From Microbacterium sp. SY138 (lineage in GTDB: Bacteria > Actinomycetota > Actinomycetes > Actinomycetales > Microbacteriaceae): a stretch of 64,000 nucleotides of DNA. Within the stretch, counting starts at the first letter, position 1, and the number at the start of each line of letters is the position of its first letter. Shown piece after piece: positions 55,600 to 63,624 of the stretch. The stretch is from NCBI RefSeq assembly GCF_039729145.1, contig NZ_CP155793.1, positions 2,542,001 to 2,606,000 on the forward strand, read 5' to 3'. The translations under genes and the position numbers were made by a program. Below the pieces are notes generated by a model, which saw only the letters and a list, made by a program, of their open reading frames with translations, was not told the origin of the DNA and searched no databases.

Positions 55600-56187
55600 T
55601 CAGCGGAGCCGCGCCAGGAACTGGTCGATATAGGTCTCGTAGTCGGCGATCCGCTCGCCATCGGGATACATGAGGTTGATCACCGTCGCGCCGACCGCCG
55701 CCGAGATGTACTCGTTCGCGAGGGGCCCGTAGTCCTGGTCGCGGATCGACCCCTCGTCGCGCGCCGCCTCCATCCGCTCGATGAGCGAGGTGCGCCAGGA
55801 CGCCAGGTGTCCGCGATACAGCTCGGCGAGGGCCTCGTTGGCCATCGCGTACTCCCACAGCGCGAGCAGCACCCGCCCCGCCGCGATCTGCTCCTGGTCG
55901 CGAGGAATCGTCGCCCGCAGGAACCCCCGCAACGCGGCGTCCGCCGACGCCGGCTCCTCGCCCGCGGCCTGCACCCCTTCGGACATCTGCTGCAGGATCG
56001 TCTCGAACGTCGCCGCGACGATGCTCTCCTTGCCGGGGAAGTAGTGCTTCAGTGCGCCGTTCGCGAAGCCGGCCTCCGCCGCGATGCTGCGCATCGTCGC
56101 CGCCTCGAAGCCCCCCTTCAGGATGATGCTCTTGGCCACCTCGACGATGTCCCGTCGACGCTGGTCGTGATCGATGATCTTCGGCAT
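55600..56187 (-). CDS. TetR family transcriptional regulator
   Basis: Regulator of 195 residues. The N-terminal helix-turn-helix is RSIAAEAGFANGALKHYFPG (about 32-51) with the TetR-typical helix 4 KESIVAATFETIL; the rest is an all-helical ligand and dimer domain ending DYETYIDQFLARLR, similar to BetI/TetR_C6-type members. The ATG at 56187 has GGAAGGA 4 nt upstream. It sits inside the run between the peptide ABC genes (47 bp before) and the alpha/beta hydrolase (34 bp after), so it probably controls this operon. Confidence 0.9.
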   Translation of the reverse strand: MPKIIDHDQRRRDIVEVAKSIILKGGFEAATMRSIAAEAGFANGALKHYFPGKESIVAATFETILQQMSEGVQAAGEEPASADAALRGFLRATIPRDQEQIAAGRVLLALWEYAMANEALAELYRGHLASWRTSLIERMEAARDEGSIRDQDYGPLANEYISAAVGATVINLMYPDGERIADYETYIDQFLARLR

Positions 56188-56234
56188 GAGGTCCTTCCGG
56201 CCGATTCCGGTGCGTGGAGTGATCGGGCCTGGAG

Positions 56235-57068
56235 CTACCGTACCGCCGCATCGCGCACCTCCCGCAGAGCGAGCCACTGTGCACGCCGCTCCCGCTGCGC
56301 GACGGGGTCGGCGACGGGCGAGGCCAGGCGCAGCCGCTCGGAGTACGGATGCTCCGGGGCTCGGGTGACCTGCTCACCCTCGCCGACCTCCACGAGTTCG
56401 CCGCGGTACATGACGGCGACGCGGTGGCAGACGCGGCGGACGACGCCCAGGTCGTGCGAGACGAAGAGGTACGCCACCCCGGTGTCTCGCTGCAGCTCGA
56501 TGAACAGATCGAGGATCGTCGCCTGCGTGGTCAGGTCGAGGGCGCTGACGGGCTCGTCGCACACGATGAGCCGCGGTCCGCGCACGAGGGCACGGGCGAT
56601 CGCGATGCGCTGACGCTGCCCTCCGGAGAACTCGCTCGGGTAGCGGTCCATGGCCGATTCGGGCAGACGGACGCGGTCGAGCATCTCGCGCACCTTCGTC
56701 TCGGCAGACCTCGTCCCGATGCCGCTGGTGAGCAGCGGTTCGGCGAGGATGTCGCCGATCGTCATGGCCGGGTTCAGCGAGCCGTACGGGTCCTGGAAGA
56801 CGACCTGGACGTCATCCGCGAGAGCGCGTCGGGCACGGCCGCCGAGTCTGCTGATCTCCTTCCCGTCGAAGCGGATGCTCCCGTCGGTCACGGGCGCGAG
56901 GCCGAGGATCGCCTTGCCGAGCGTCGACTTGCCCGAGCCGGATTCGCCGACCAGGCCGAGACATTCGCCCGGCGCGATGTCGAGGGAGACACCGTGCAGG
57001 GCACGGAAGGAGGTCCGCCCTCGGCCGTATTCCACGACCAGATCGTTCACTTCGAGCAGCGCACTCAT
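56235..57068 (-). CDS. Oligopeptide ABC transporter ATP-binding protein, DppF/OppF type
   Basis: ATPase subunit of 277 residues. Walker A GESGSGKSTLGKAILG, Q-loop VFQDPYGSLNPAMT, signature FSGGQRQRIAIARALV, Walker B LIVCDEPVSALD and H-loop FVSHDLGVVRR are intact, with the C-terminal oligopeptide extension (RAPEHPYSERLRLASP). It overlaps the fused permease/ATPase gene by 4 bp and pairs with its ATPase half to drive import. Confidence 0.93.
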   Translation of the reverse strand: MSALLEVNDLVVEYGRGRTSFRALHGVSLDIAPGECLGLVGESGSGKSTLGKAILGLAPVTDGSIRFDGKEISRLGGRARRALADDVQVVFQDPYGSLNPAMTIGDILAEPLLTSGIGTRSAETKVREMLDRVRLPESAMDRYPSEFSGGQRQRIAIARALVRGPRLIVCDEPVSALDLTTQATILDLFIELQRDTGVAYLFVSHDLGVVRRVCHRVAVMYRGELVEVGEGEQVTRAPEHPYSERLRLASPVADPVAQRERRAQWLALREVRDAAVR

Positions 57069-58855
57069 GCGTTCGCCTCGATCCTGGTGCGGTCGAGCGC
57101 GGCGCGACCTTCGGCGTCGTCGAGCGAGGCGGCGATCAGTTGACGCGTGTACTCCTCGGTCGGCGCGGCGAACAGCGAATCGACCGGTCCCGATTCCACG
57201 ATGTCGCCGCCGCGCATCACTATCACGCGGTCGCAGATGTCGGCGACGACGCCGAAGTTGTGGGTGACGATGAGCATCGCCATGCCGTACTCGGCCTGGA
57301 GTTCGCGCAGGAGCTCGAGCACCTCGGCCTGCACGGTCACGTCGAGCGCCGTGGTGGGCTCGTCGGCCACGAGCAGCGACGGCTTGCCCGCGATCGCGCC
57401 GGCGATCAGCACCCGCTGCGCCATGCCGCCCGACACCTGGTGCGGGTAGCTGCGCATCACCCGATCGGGGTCGGTGAGGCCGACACGCACGAGCATCGCC
57501 CGTGCCTGCGCCTCGGCCTCCGACCTGCGGAGACCGTGGGTGCGCCGCAGCGGCTCGACGAGCTGGCTGCCGATCGTGTACGAGGGGTCGAGATTGCTCA
57601 TCGGCTCCTGCGGCACGTAGCCGATCTCGCGGCCGAGCAGCGCCTGTCGCTGCTTCGGCGTCGCCTTCGTCACGTCGGTTCCGCGCACCCAGATGGCATC
57701 GGCGACCGCCCGCCCGGTGGCGGGCAGCAGGTCGAGCACCGAGAACACGGTCTGCGATTTGCCGGAGCCCGACTCTCCCACGATGCCGACGACCTCGCCG
57801 GGGGCCACGTCGAGGGTGACACCGTGCACGACCTCGGTCTCACCGGTCGGCGTGGCGTGCACGACCCGGAGGTTCTCGACCCGCAGCGCCGAATCCTCTG
57901 GCGCGTGCTGTGCGTGACCGGTGGCGGCGTGCCGCGGTGCCGTCGGGGTGGCCTCGGCGTCGGCACGCCGTCGGGAGACCCGCGGCGTGCGCACCTGCAC
58001 GAGTTCGGCGAGCGTGGATCCCATGATCGCGAGCACCGCGATCGTGAGCCCGAGGGCCGCCGAAGGCCACAGCAGCATGAGCGGATAGGTGAGCATGAGA
58101 CGGAAGCCCTCGAGCATCATCGCCCCCCAGCTGGGAACGTTGGAGTCGCCGATGCCGAGGAACTGGAGTCCGGCCTGCATGCCCATCGCGATGCCCGCAG
58201 TGAGCGCCGTCTGGATGATGACCGGCGGGTAGACGGCCCTGATGACGTGCCGGAAGATGATGCGCCCGTCCGACAGCCCGGAGACACGGGCCGCGTCGAT
58301 GTAGGGCTCGTTGCGGACGGCGAGCGTCTGCGACCGCGCGATGCGGAAGTAGCCGGGCACCATGAACACGCCGACCGTCGCCATCAGCAGCTCGAAGTTG
58401 TTGCGGCTGCCCGCGGCCACCACGAGCAGGATGATCATGCCGGGGATCGACTGGAGTGCGTCGCTGATCCAGGTGGCGACCCGGTCGAACGTGCCCCCGA
58501 AGTAGCCGGCCGCGACGCCGGACGGCACGCCGATCACGAGCGCGGTGACGATCGTGATGAGCGCGCCCCACAGGGTCGTGCGGGTGCCGTAGATGAGACG
58601 ACTCAGGATGTCACGGCCGGTCGAGTCGCCGCCGAGGAGGTGTTCGGGCCCCGGAGGCGCCTTGGCTGCGGCGAGGTCGACGAAGTTGGGGTCCATCGGC
58701 GCGAGCAGCGGCGCGAAAACCCCCACGAGCACGATGAGGACGAAGATCGCCAGCGGGATGTACCCGCCGGGGTGCCGGAGGAAGCGACGGAACAGGCTGG
58801 AACGTCGCTTCTGCGCCGCCCGGTCGAAGGCGACCCGGATGTCTGTGGTGGTCAT
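57065..58855 (-). CDS. Peptide ABC transporter permease-ATPase fusion, DppC-DppD
   Basis: One chain of 596 residues joins two subunits. Residues 1-300 are the DppC permease: N-terminal helix, ATPase-contacting EAA-type loop YIDAARVSGLSDGRIIFRHV and about five more helices. After a Gly/Ala/Pro/His linker (about 305-335) the DppD ATPase follows: GESGSGKSQTVFSVLDLL (Walker A), HQVSGGMAQRVLIAGAIAG, LLVADEPTTALDV and IVTHNFGVVADIC. Such fusions are known in actinobacteria and lock 1:1 stoichiometry. Both ends overlap neighbours by 4 bp. Confidence 0.92.
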   Translation of the reverse strand: MTTTDIRVAFDRAAQKRRSSLFRRFLRHPGGYIPLAIFVLIVLVGVFAPLLAPMDPNFVDLAAAKAPPGPEHLLGGDSTGRDILSRLIYGTRTTLWGALITIVTALVIGVPSGVAAGYFGGTFDRVATWISDALQSIPGMIILLVVAAGSRNNFELLMATVGVFMVPGYFRIARSQTLAVRNEPYIDAARVSGLSDGRIIFRHVIRAVYPPVIIQTALTAGIAMGMQAGLQFLGIGDSNVPSWGAMMLEGFRLMLTYPLMLLWPSAALGLTIAVLAIMGSTLAELVQVRTPRVSRRRADAEATPTAPRHAATGHAQHAPEDSALRVENLRVVHATPTGETEVVHGVTLDVAPGEVVGIVGESGSGKSQTVFSVLDLLPATGRAVADAIWVRGTDVTKATPKQRQALLGREIGYVPQEPMSNLDPSYTIGSQLVEPLRRTHGLRRSEAEAQARAMLVRVGLTDPDRVMRSYPHQVSGGMAQRVLIAGAIAGKPSLLVADEPTTALDVTVQAEVLELLRELQAEYGMAMLIVTHNFGVVADICDRVIVMRGGDIVESGPVDSLFAAPTEEYTRQLIAASLDDAEGRAALDRTRIEANA

Positions 58856-59793
58856 GCGACGCGCACCTTCGGGTTGATCCAGCCGAGCACGAGATCGAGC
58901 AGGAGGTTGATGAGGACGACGAAGACGATGGAGACGACCGTGATGCCGAGGAGCATCGGGATGTCGCCGTTCTGCGAGGACTGGTTGGTGAGCTGTCCGA
59001 GGCCGGGGAGGCTGAAGATCTGCTCGACCACGATGGCTCCGGAGAGCAACCCCACGAACATCAGGGCGATGACGGTGAGGGCGGCCGGTGAGGCGTTGCG
59101 GAGGATGTGCAGGTTGACCCTGGTCGCCGAGAGACCGCGGCTGCGGAGAGTGCGCACCCAGTCCTGGCGGCTCTGGGTGATGACGGCATTGCGCAACTGC
59201 TCGGAGACGGCGACGATGCCGCCGAGGGCGAGCGAGATCGCCGGGAGGGTGATGGAACGCAGCCATCCGTCCACCGACTGCGTGGGCGGCACGTAGCCGA
59301 CGGCGGGGAACCACTTCAGCTGCACCGCGAGCCACATGACGAGCACGAGGCTCACCCAGAAGCCGGGGAGCGCGAACAGGACGACGGAGATGCCCTTGAT
59401 GATCCGGTCGAACCAGGTTCCCGGCCGCAACCCCGTGATCATCCCGAAGGCGATGCCGATGACAGCGGTGATCAGCGTCGCGAACGTCACGACCGACAGC
59501 GTCACGGGCACCTTGATCGCGAGCTGTGCGCTGACAGGCTGGAAGTTGCGCCAGGAGACGCCGAAGTCGAGCAGCGCGGCATGCGAGAGCCAGTCCCAGA
59601 ACTGCACCAGGAGCGGACGGTCCAGACCGATCTTCTCGGCCAGGGCCGCTTGCTGGGCGGGACTCGCCGTGGTCCCCAGGAGCGAAGCGGTCGGGTCGCT
59701 GATGGCGAGGTGCGCCAGGAAGAAGGTGCCGATCGAGACCGCGACGAGCAGAAGGATGCCGGACAGCAACCGCTTCGCCGTGAACAGGAGCAT
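58852..59793 (-). CDS. Peptide ABC transporter permease, DppB type
   Basis: Membrane subunit of 313 residues with six helices; the first is LLSGILLLVAVSIGTFFLAH and the large extracytoplasmic loop (residues 30-85) contains GLDRPLLVQFWDWL, as in DppB/OppB/NikB. The ATPase-contacting loop is QDWVRTLRSRGLSATRVNLH. It pairs with the DppC half of the next gene, which it overlaps by 4 bp. CCGAGAGG lies a few nt before the ATG at 59793. Confidence 0.93.
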   Translation of the reverse strand: MLLFTAKRLLSGILLLVAVSIGTFFLAHLAISDPTASLLGTTASPAQQAALAEKIGLDRPLLVQFWDWLSHAALLDFGVSWRNFQPVSAQLAIKVPVTLSVVTFATLITAVIGIAFGMITGLRPGTWFDRIIKGISVVLFALPGFWVSLVLVMWLAVQLKWFPAVGYVPPTQSVDGWLRSITLPAISLALGGIVAVSEQLRNAVITQSRQDWVRTLRSRGLSATRVNLHILRNASPAALTVIALMFVGLLSGAIVVEQIFSLPGLGQLTNQSSQNGDIPMLLGITVVSIVFVVLINLLLDLVLGWINPKVRVA

Positions 59794-59834
59794 GGGGACC
59801 TCTCGGAAGGTGGGGGTCGGAGGGGGAAGGGTGT

Positions 59835-59862
59835 CGGGGCGGCCGGCGTCGCGGCCGCCCCG
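59835..59862 (-). promoter_or_regulatory. Intra-operon hairpin after the binding-protein gene
   Basis: CGGGGCGGCC (59835-59844) and GGCCGCCCCG (59853-59862) form a 10-bp perfect stem 8 bp after the stop of the binding-protein gene. At this place such hairpins commonly lower downstream permease expression or protect the upstream mRNA. Confidence 0.6.
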
Positions 59863-59869
59863 ACGGGCG

Positions 59870-61396
59870 TCAGCCCTGAGTGATGTAGCGCAGCGTCGGG
59901 AACATCATCCCCACCACCGGCTGCAGCTGGATGCCGGGCGCCGTGTAGTAGATGTTGTTCGCCTGGTACCAGACCGACCACCACGCCTGGTCGACGAGGG
60001 CCTTGTTGAGCTCCTTGACGGCGTCGGTCTGCGCGTCGCCGCGCTCTGTCTGCACCTTCTCGACGAGCGGAGCGATGACCTCGTTCTGCGCGTAGTCGGG
60101 CTCGGGGTTGAACCACTGCACGCTGGTCACCTGACGGGAGACGGTGGCCACGTCGTTGCCGTCCATCGCGAGGAACGAGATGAACATCGGGTAGTTCGGC
60201 GCGTTCAACTGGTAGTCCGGCATCTGCATGTTGTCCCACGTGACCTTCACGCCGAGCTCGTTGAGCGCCTGCTCGGCCGACGGCTTCCACATCTCGAAGA
60301 TGGGCGACATCGGCATCGAGATCGCGAACCCGTCCGGGTAGCCGGCGTCGGCCAGCAGCTCCTTGGCCTTGGTCATGCTGTAGGCGTACGTCTCGTTCAG
60401 CGACGGGTCGTTGATCGGCCCGCCGTCGGGGAACACCTGGTTCGTGGCGACCCCGGCTCCGCTGCCGACGGCAGCGAGGACGGCGGCTCCGTCGAAGGCG
60501 TAGTTGAGCGCCTGCCGCACCTCGAGCTTGCCGAGAGGCTCGCTCTTGGCACCGGTGTGGTCGGTGATGACGAGCCCCGCCCAGCCGGAGACGCGCTCGG
60601 CGGTGTTCCAGCCCTGCTGCTTCGCCTGCTCGAGGTTGGCGACGTCGCCGTACTGCACGTTGATCTGACCGCTGAGCATGGCGTTGTGGCGTGCGGTGGC
60701 GTCGGTGATCGGGAAGATCGCCAGCTCGGAGAACGGATAGGTCTCGGCATCCCAGTGATCGGCGGTCTTGGTGAAGTGATATTCGGCGCCGGCCACGCTC
60801 GTCGCGCTGTCGAGGACGTAGGGCCCGGAGCCGATCGGCTCACTGCCGAGGGTGCCCGCTTCGATCGACGCCGGGGAGGCGATGTAGCTGCGGCCGAGAC
60901 CCATGAGGTACAGGATCGTGTCGTCGCGCTGGGTGAGGGCGATACGGACGGTGTCGTCGTCGACCTTCTCGAAGGAGGCGGCATTGACGTAGGCCTCCCC
61001 CGAACGAGCGCCGACCTTGAGGTATTCGAGGCTCGTGATCACGGCGTCGGCATCGACCGGGGTGCCGTCGCTGAACACGGCGTCGGTGCGTATGTCGAGG
61101 TCGATGCTGAGGTCGTCGTCGGCGACCTTCCACTCGGTGGCGAGCGACGGGATCGGGTTGCCGTCGGCGTCGAGGGCGATCAGGGCGTCGTAGACCGCGG
61201 AGAGGTACGGGCCGTCGAAGCCGATGTCGGCGAGCGAGGGATCCCAGGAGGTGATGTCGAGGAAGTTCCCGATGTTGAGAGCATCGGGACTCTCGACATC
61301 GCTGCCGCCGGACGGCGAGGGTGTCGAGCCGCTGCAGCTGGTGAGCGCGAGAGTCGCGGCGACGGCCGCGACGAGCGCGAGGGGCATTCGTTTCAT
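59870..61396 (-). CDS. Peptide/nickel-type ABC substrate-binding lipoprotein (family 5)
   Basis: Extracellular binding protein of 508 residues, the largest class of solute-binding proteins (DppA/OppA). The signal peptide ends LALTSC, making Cys21 the lipidation site. The mature protein shows the usual blocks: SWDPSLADIGFDGPYLSAVY, IPSLATEWKVADDDLSIDLD, RTDAVFSDGTPVDADAVITS and EPIGSGPYVLDSA. AGAAGGA precedes the ATG at 61396. It is the first gene of the minus-strand run. The ligand may be a peptide or another compound (opine, glycoside, metal chelate); sequence alone does not tell. Confidence 0.93.
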   Translation of the reverse strand: MKRMPLALVAAVAATLALTSCSGSTPSPSGGSDVESPDALNIGNFLDITSWDPSLADIGFDGPYLSAVYDALIALDADGNPIPSLATEWKVADDDLSIDLDIRTDAVFSDGTPVDADAVITSLEYLKVGARSGEAYVNAASFEKVDDDTVRIALTQRDDTILYLMGLGRSYIASPASIEAGTLGSEPIGSGPYVLDSATSVAGAEYHFTKTADHWDAETYPFSELAIFPITDATARHNAMLSGQINVQYGDVANLEQAKQQGWNTAERVSGWAGLVITDHTGAKSEPLGKLEVRQALNYAFDGAAVLAAVGSGAGVATNQVFPDGGPINDPSLNETYAYSMTKAKELLADAGYPDGFAISMPMSPIFEMWKPSAEQALNELGVKVTWDNMQMPDYQLNAPNYPMFISFLAMDGNDVATVSRQVTSVQWFNPEPDYAQNEVIAPLVEKVQTERGDAQTDAVKELNKALVDQAWWSVWYQANNIYYTAPGIQLQPVVGMMFPTLRYITQG

Positions 61397-61628
61397 GGTT
61401 CCTTCTCTCGGGTGCAGGGGTGGTGAAGAAGGGGTGAGGTGCCGCTGACCGGAGGCCGGATCCGACGTCACTTCGATGTGTCGTGCTGGTTAGTCTACAT
61501 GCGTGGAAAAAGAGCGCAAGAGCGTTTCCTCCGCGGAGAGCGCCGACTCATGCCTCGGGGCGCACCGGCCTTGTCCGTGCGCGCAGGCATGGCCGGGCGT
61601 GGCGCATCCTGCCCTCGGATCGCAGCGC

Positions 61629-62969
61629 TCAGGCGGCGATGTCGAAGCGCGCTCTGCCACCCGGACGAGGTGTGCGGGCGGGGTCGACCGAGGCCGGCGG
61701 GAGGAACCACACCCTCGCGCACCCGCCGCCACCGTCGATGCGGACATCCCATCCGTTGTCATGGATGCGGTGGTGACAGGTCTCGCACAGCAGCACGCCG
61801 TTCGAGAGATCCGTCGGTCCGTGGTCGCGTCTCCACCACCGGATGTGATGCGCCTTCGTCATCTCGGGCGGCAGCCCGCACATGGCGCAGCCGCCATCCC
61901 GTTCCGCCAACGCCAACCGCTGCGCCCGTGTGAACAGGCGCTTCTCGCGCCCCCAGTCGAGCACTTCACTCGCGGCTCCGAGCACGCACGGGATCACTCC
62001 CCCGCCGGCGGCCATGCGCCTCGCAGCTCCGATGCTCACCGGCTGCTCGATCCCGTCGATCTCGGCGGAGCCGGTGCCGGCCTCGAGGTCGTCGAGGCCC
62101 ACCCTCACGACGATCGTGGCACCCGCCAGCGGCACCCTGGTCGCACAACCGAGCACGTGCGCGGCGAACACGGCGAGCGCATCAGCCTGAATCATCGGCA
62201 CCGTGCGGCGGTCGGCGTCCGGCGCATCGGCGTCCGTCGCATCCTTCCGAGCGGCGAATGCGGCGGTCACGTACCCGCGGATCGCCGTGACGACGGGGGC
62301 TGCGGTCTCGGCGTCGAGGATCGCGTTCAGATGCAGCATCCCGTTGCGCTCATGAATGGTGAGCGATCGGCGGGAACGCTGCTCCTCGAGCCGCGGCTCC
62401 ACGCCATCCGGATCGAGCCACGCTTCTGCGCGAACCACCAGCTTGCGCACGTCGTCGAGAGCGAGCCCCGCCGCCTTCTCCACGAGCACCCGCTCCGCCT
62501 CGGCGACACGCACCGCCCCCGCCGGCAGTCGGCACCGATCCAACAGCGCGATGATCACCGCCGCCGCCTGGGCACTCAACACCCCCGCACCGAGCGCCTC
62601 GCGCACCACCGGATGTTTCGCCGGCAGGGGCGCGCCCAAGAGGTCTTCGCGGGGCACCACGGCTTCCCCGACCCTCACGAGCCGCGTCGCGTCACCCCGC
62701 GACACACCCACCGTCGCCGCGATCAACGTCGCCGGGTTCCGGAAGCCCTGCTGCTTCGCGAGGCTCTCCGCGCCCAACTCCGGACGGGACTCGCGGGAGA
62801 TGCACGCGGCCACCTCGACGTGCACCGCATCCAACCGTCTCTGCAGCTCCCCGAGGGATGCACTCACCGCGATCAGCTGCTCGCGCGACAACTCGCCCGA
62901 CTCGTCCGCGCCAGCCCACGCCGCGTCGAGGCGGGACATCGCCTCGTGCAGTACGGCCAACTTCGACAT
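61629..62969 (-). CDS. DUF222/HNH endonuclease-domain protein (REP13E12-type)
   Basis: Protein of 446 residues. The N-terminal 300 residues are DUF222 (helical, Ala-rich, as in the mycobacterial 13E12 repeat family); the C-terminus is an HNH nuclease: GCAMCGLPPEMTKAHHIRWW, then LLCETCHHRIHDNGW. Two CxxC pairs give a structural zinc and the His/Asn/His triad appears complete. The role is not known; members may be mobile or repair-associated. TAGAAT ends 6 nt before the ATG, and an SOS-box-like palindrome covers the upstream promoter region. Confidence 0.88.
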   Translation of the reverse strand: MSKLAVLHEAMSRLDAAWAGADESGELSREQLIAVSASLGELQRRLDAVHVEVAACISRESRPELGAESLAKQQGFRNPATLIAATVGVSRGDATRLVRVGEAVVPREDLLGAPLPAKHPVVREALGAGVLSAQAAAVIIALLDRCRLPAGAVRVAEAERVLVEKAAGLALDDVRKLVVRAEAWLDPDGVEPRLEEQRSRRSLTIHERNGMLHLNAILDAETAAPVVTAIRGYVTAAFAARKDATDADAPDADRRTVPMIQADALAVFAAHVLGCATRVPLAGATIVVRVGLDDLEAGTGSAEIDGIEQPVSIGAARRMAAGGGVIPCVLGAASEVLDWGREKRLFTRAQRLALAERDGGCAMCGLPPEMTKAHHIRWWRRDHGPTDLSNGVLLCETCHHRIHDNGWDVRIDGGGGCARVWFLPPASVDPARTPRPGGRARFDIAA

Positions 62970-62975
62970 GACTCG

Positions 62976-62981
62976 ATTCTA
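62976..62981 (-). promoter_or_regulatory. -10 hexamer TAGAAT, leaderless DUF222/HNH transcript
   Basis: TAGAAT on the minus strand ends 6 nt before the ATG at 62969; the -35 area (62999-63004) falls in the SOS-like palindrome. Confidence 0.6.
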
Positions 62982-63000
62982 CCGAAGCAGGTCGCGAGTT

Positions 63001-63016
63001 TCGAACAGATCTTCGA
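63001..63016. promoter_or_regulatory. SOS-box-like palindrome (LexA site candidate)
   Basis: TCGAAC-AGAT-CTTCGA differs by one base from the actinobacterial LexA consensus TCGAAC-N4-GTTCGA. It overlaps the -35 region of the DUF222/HNH gene, the normal position for LexA repression. LexA control of 13E12-family genes has been reported in Mycobacterium tuberculosis. Confidence 0.6.
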
Positions 63017-63106
63017 ATGGATGCCGGTATTCTGACGGTCGTTCCCGGTCGAGCGCTGCGCGCGAAAACCCCTTCCCTCCCTCGTGCGCTCCACGAAAGG
63101 CACGCG

Positions 63107-63352
63107 ATGACAGACCGCCCGCGCCCGTCGGCCTGGCCACCTCTTCTGATCGCGATCGCCCTGGAGGTCAGCGCGACCCGCTCGCCCCGTGCAGCCGAGG
63201 GTTTCACGCATCCGCTCTGGCTCATCGTTGTCATGATCGGCCACACCGGCTCACTGCGGCTGCTGTCGGTCGCGCTCGATCGCGGGATGGCGATCGGCGT
63301 CGTGCTCATCGCGGCCGGTGCGGCGATGATCGAGTTCGGCGGCGCGCACTGA
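63107..63352 (+). pseudogene. Truncated SMR (EmrE/QacE-like) transporter, internal deletion
   Basis: Open frame of 81 codons whose N-terminal half matches small multidrug resistance proteins: LLIAIALEVSATRSPRAAEG has the conserved Glu of helix 1, and the following 30 residues form helix 2 (PLWLIVVMIGHTGSLRLLSV). The chain then jumps from ALDRGMAIG to VVLIAAGAAMIEF, the end of helix 4, so about 25-30 residues covering helix 3 and its loop are missing compared with the normal 105. The protein is unlikely to transport drugs. The ATG at 63107 is preferred; the frame is open from 63017. No clear ribosome binding site. Confidence 0.65.
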
Positions 63353-63434
63353 CGCGAGCACGCAGACCGCACCCACTCCGTGGTTCACTGGATCCGATCG
63401 CAACGGCCGAGAGGAAGAGGGTGCCGCCGGCCGC

Positions 63435-63614
63435 GTGGGGGCGACGTTCCCGCCGAGCAGCACGCTCGAAGCCTGGCGGGATCGCTACGTCCGCGTGTGG
63501 GACGAGTACATCGATGAGCTCGAACCCGATGAGGACTACCGCGTCGACCGGCGGCAGGTCATCGTCTCGACGTTCGAGCGCGCTCTGACCGTCGCCCGCG
63601 AGCGCGAGGCGTAG
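63435..63614 (+). CDS. Small hypothetical protein
   Basis: A 59-codon ORF from GTG at 63435 with coding-like character: charged, acidic, with AWRDRYVRVWDEYIDELEPD and QVIVSTFERALTVAREREA, suggesting two amphipathic helices. No family is recognised. GAGGAAGAGG lies about 14 nt before the GTG, rather far for a ribosome binding site; the same frame stays open back to 63327 without another usual start. It may instead be a remnant. Confidence 0.4.
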   Translation: MGATFPPSSTLEAWRDRYVRVWDEYIDELEPDEDYRVDRRQVIVSTFERALTVAREREA

Positions 63615-63624
63615 GCGCCCCCCT

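Noticed and set aside
57140..59296. 718-codon plus-strand frame opposite the Dpp genes
   Set aside because: Antisense shadow of a coupled ABC operon with intact Walker and EAA motifs; low-complexity His/Asp/Arg/Glu composition.
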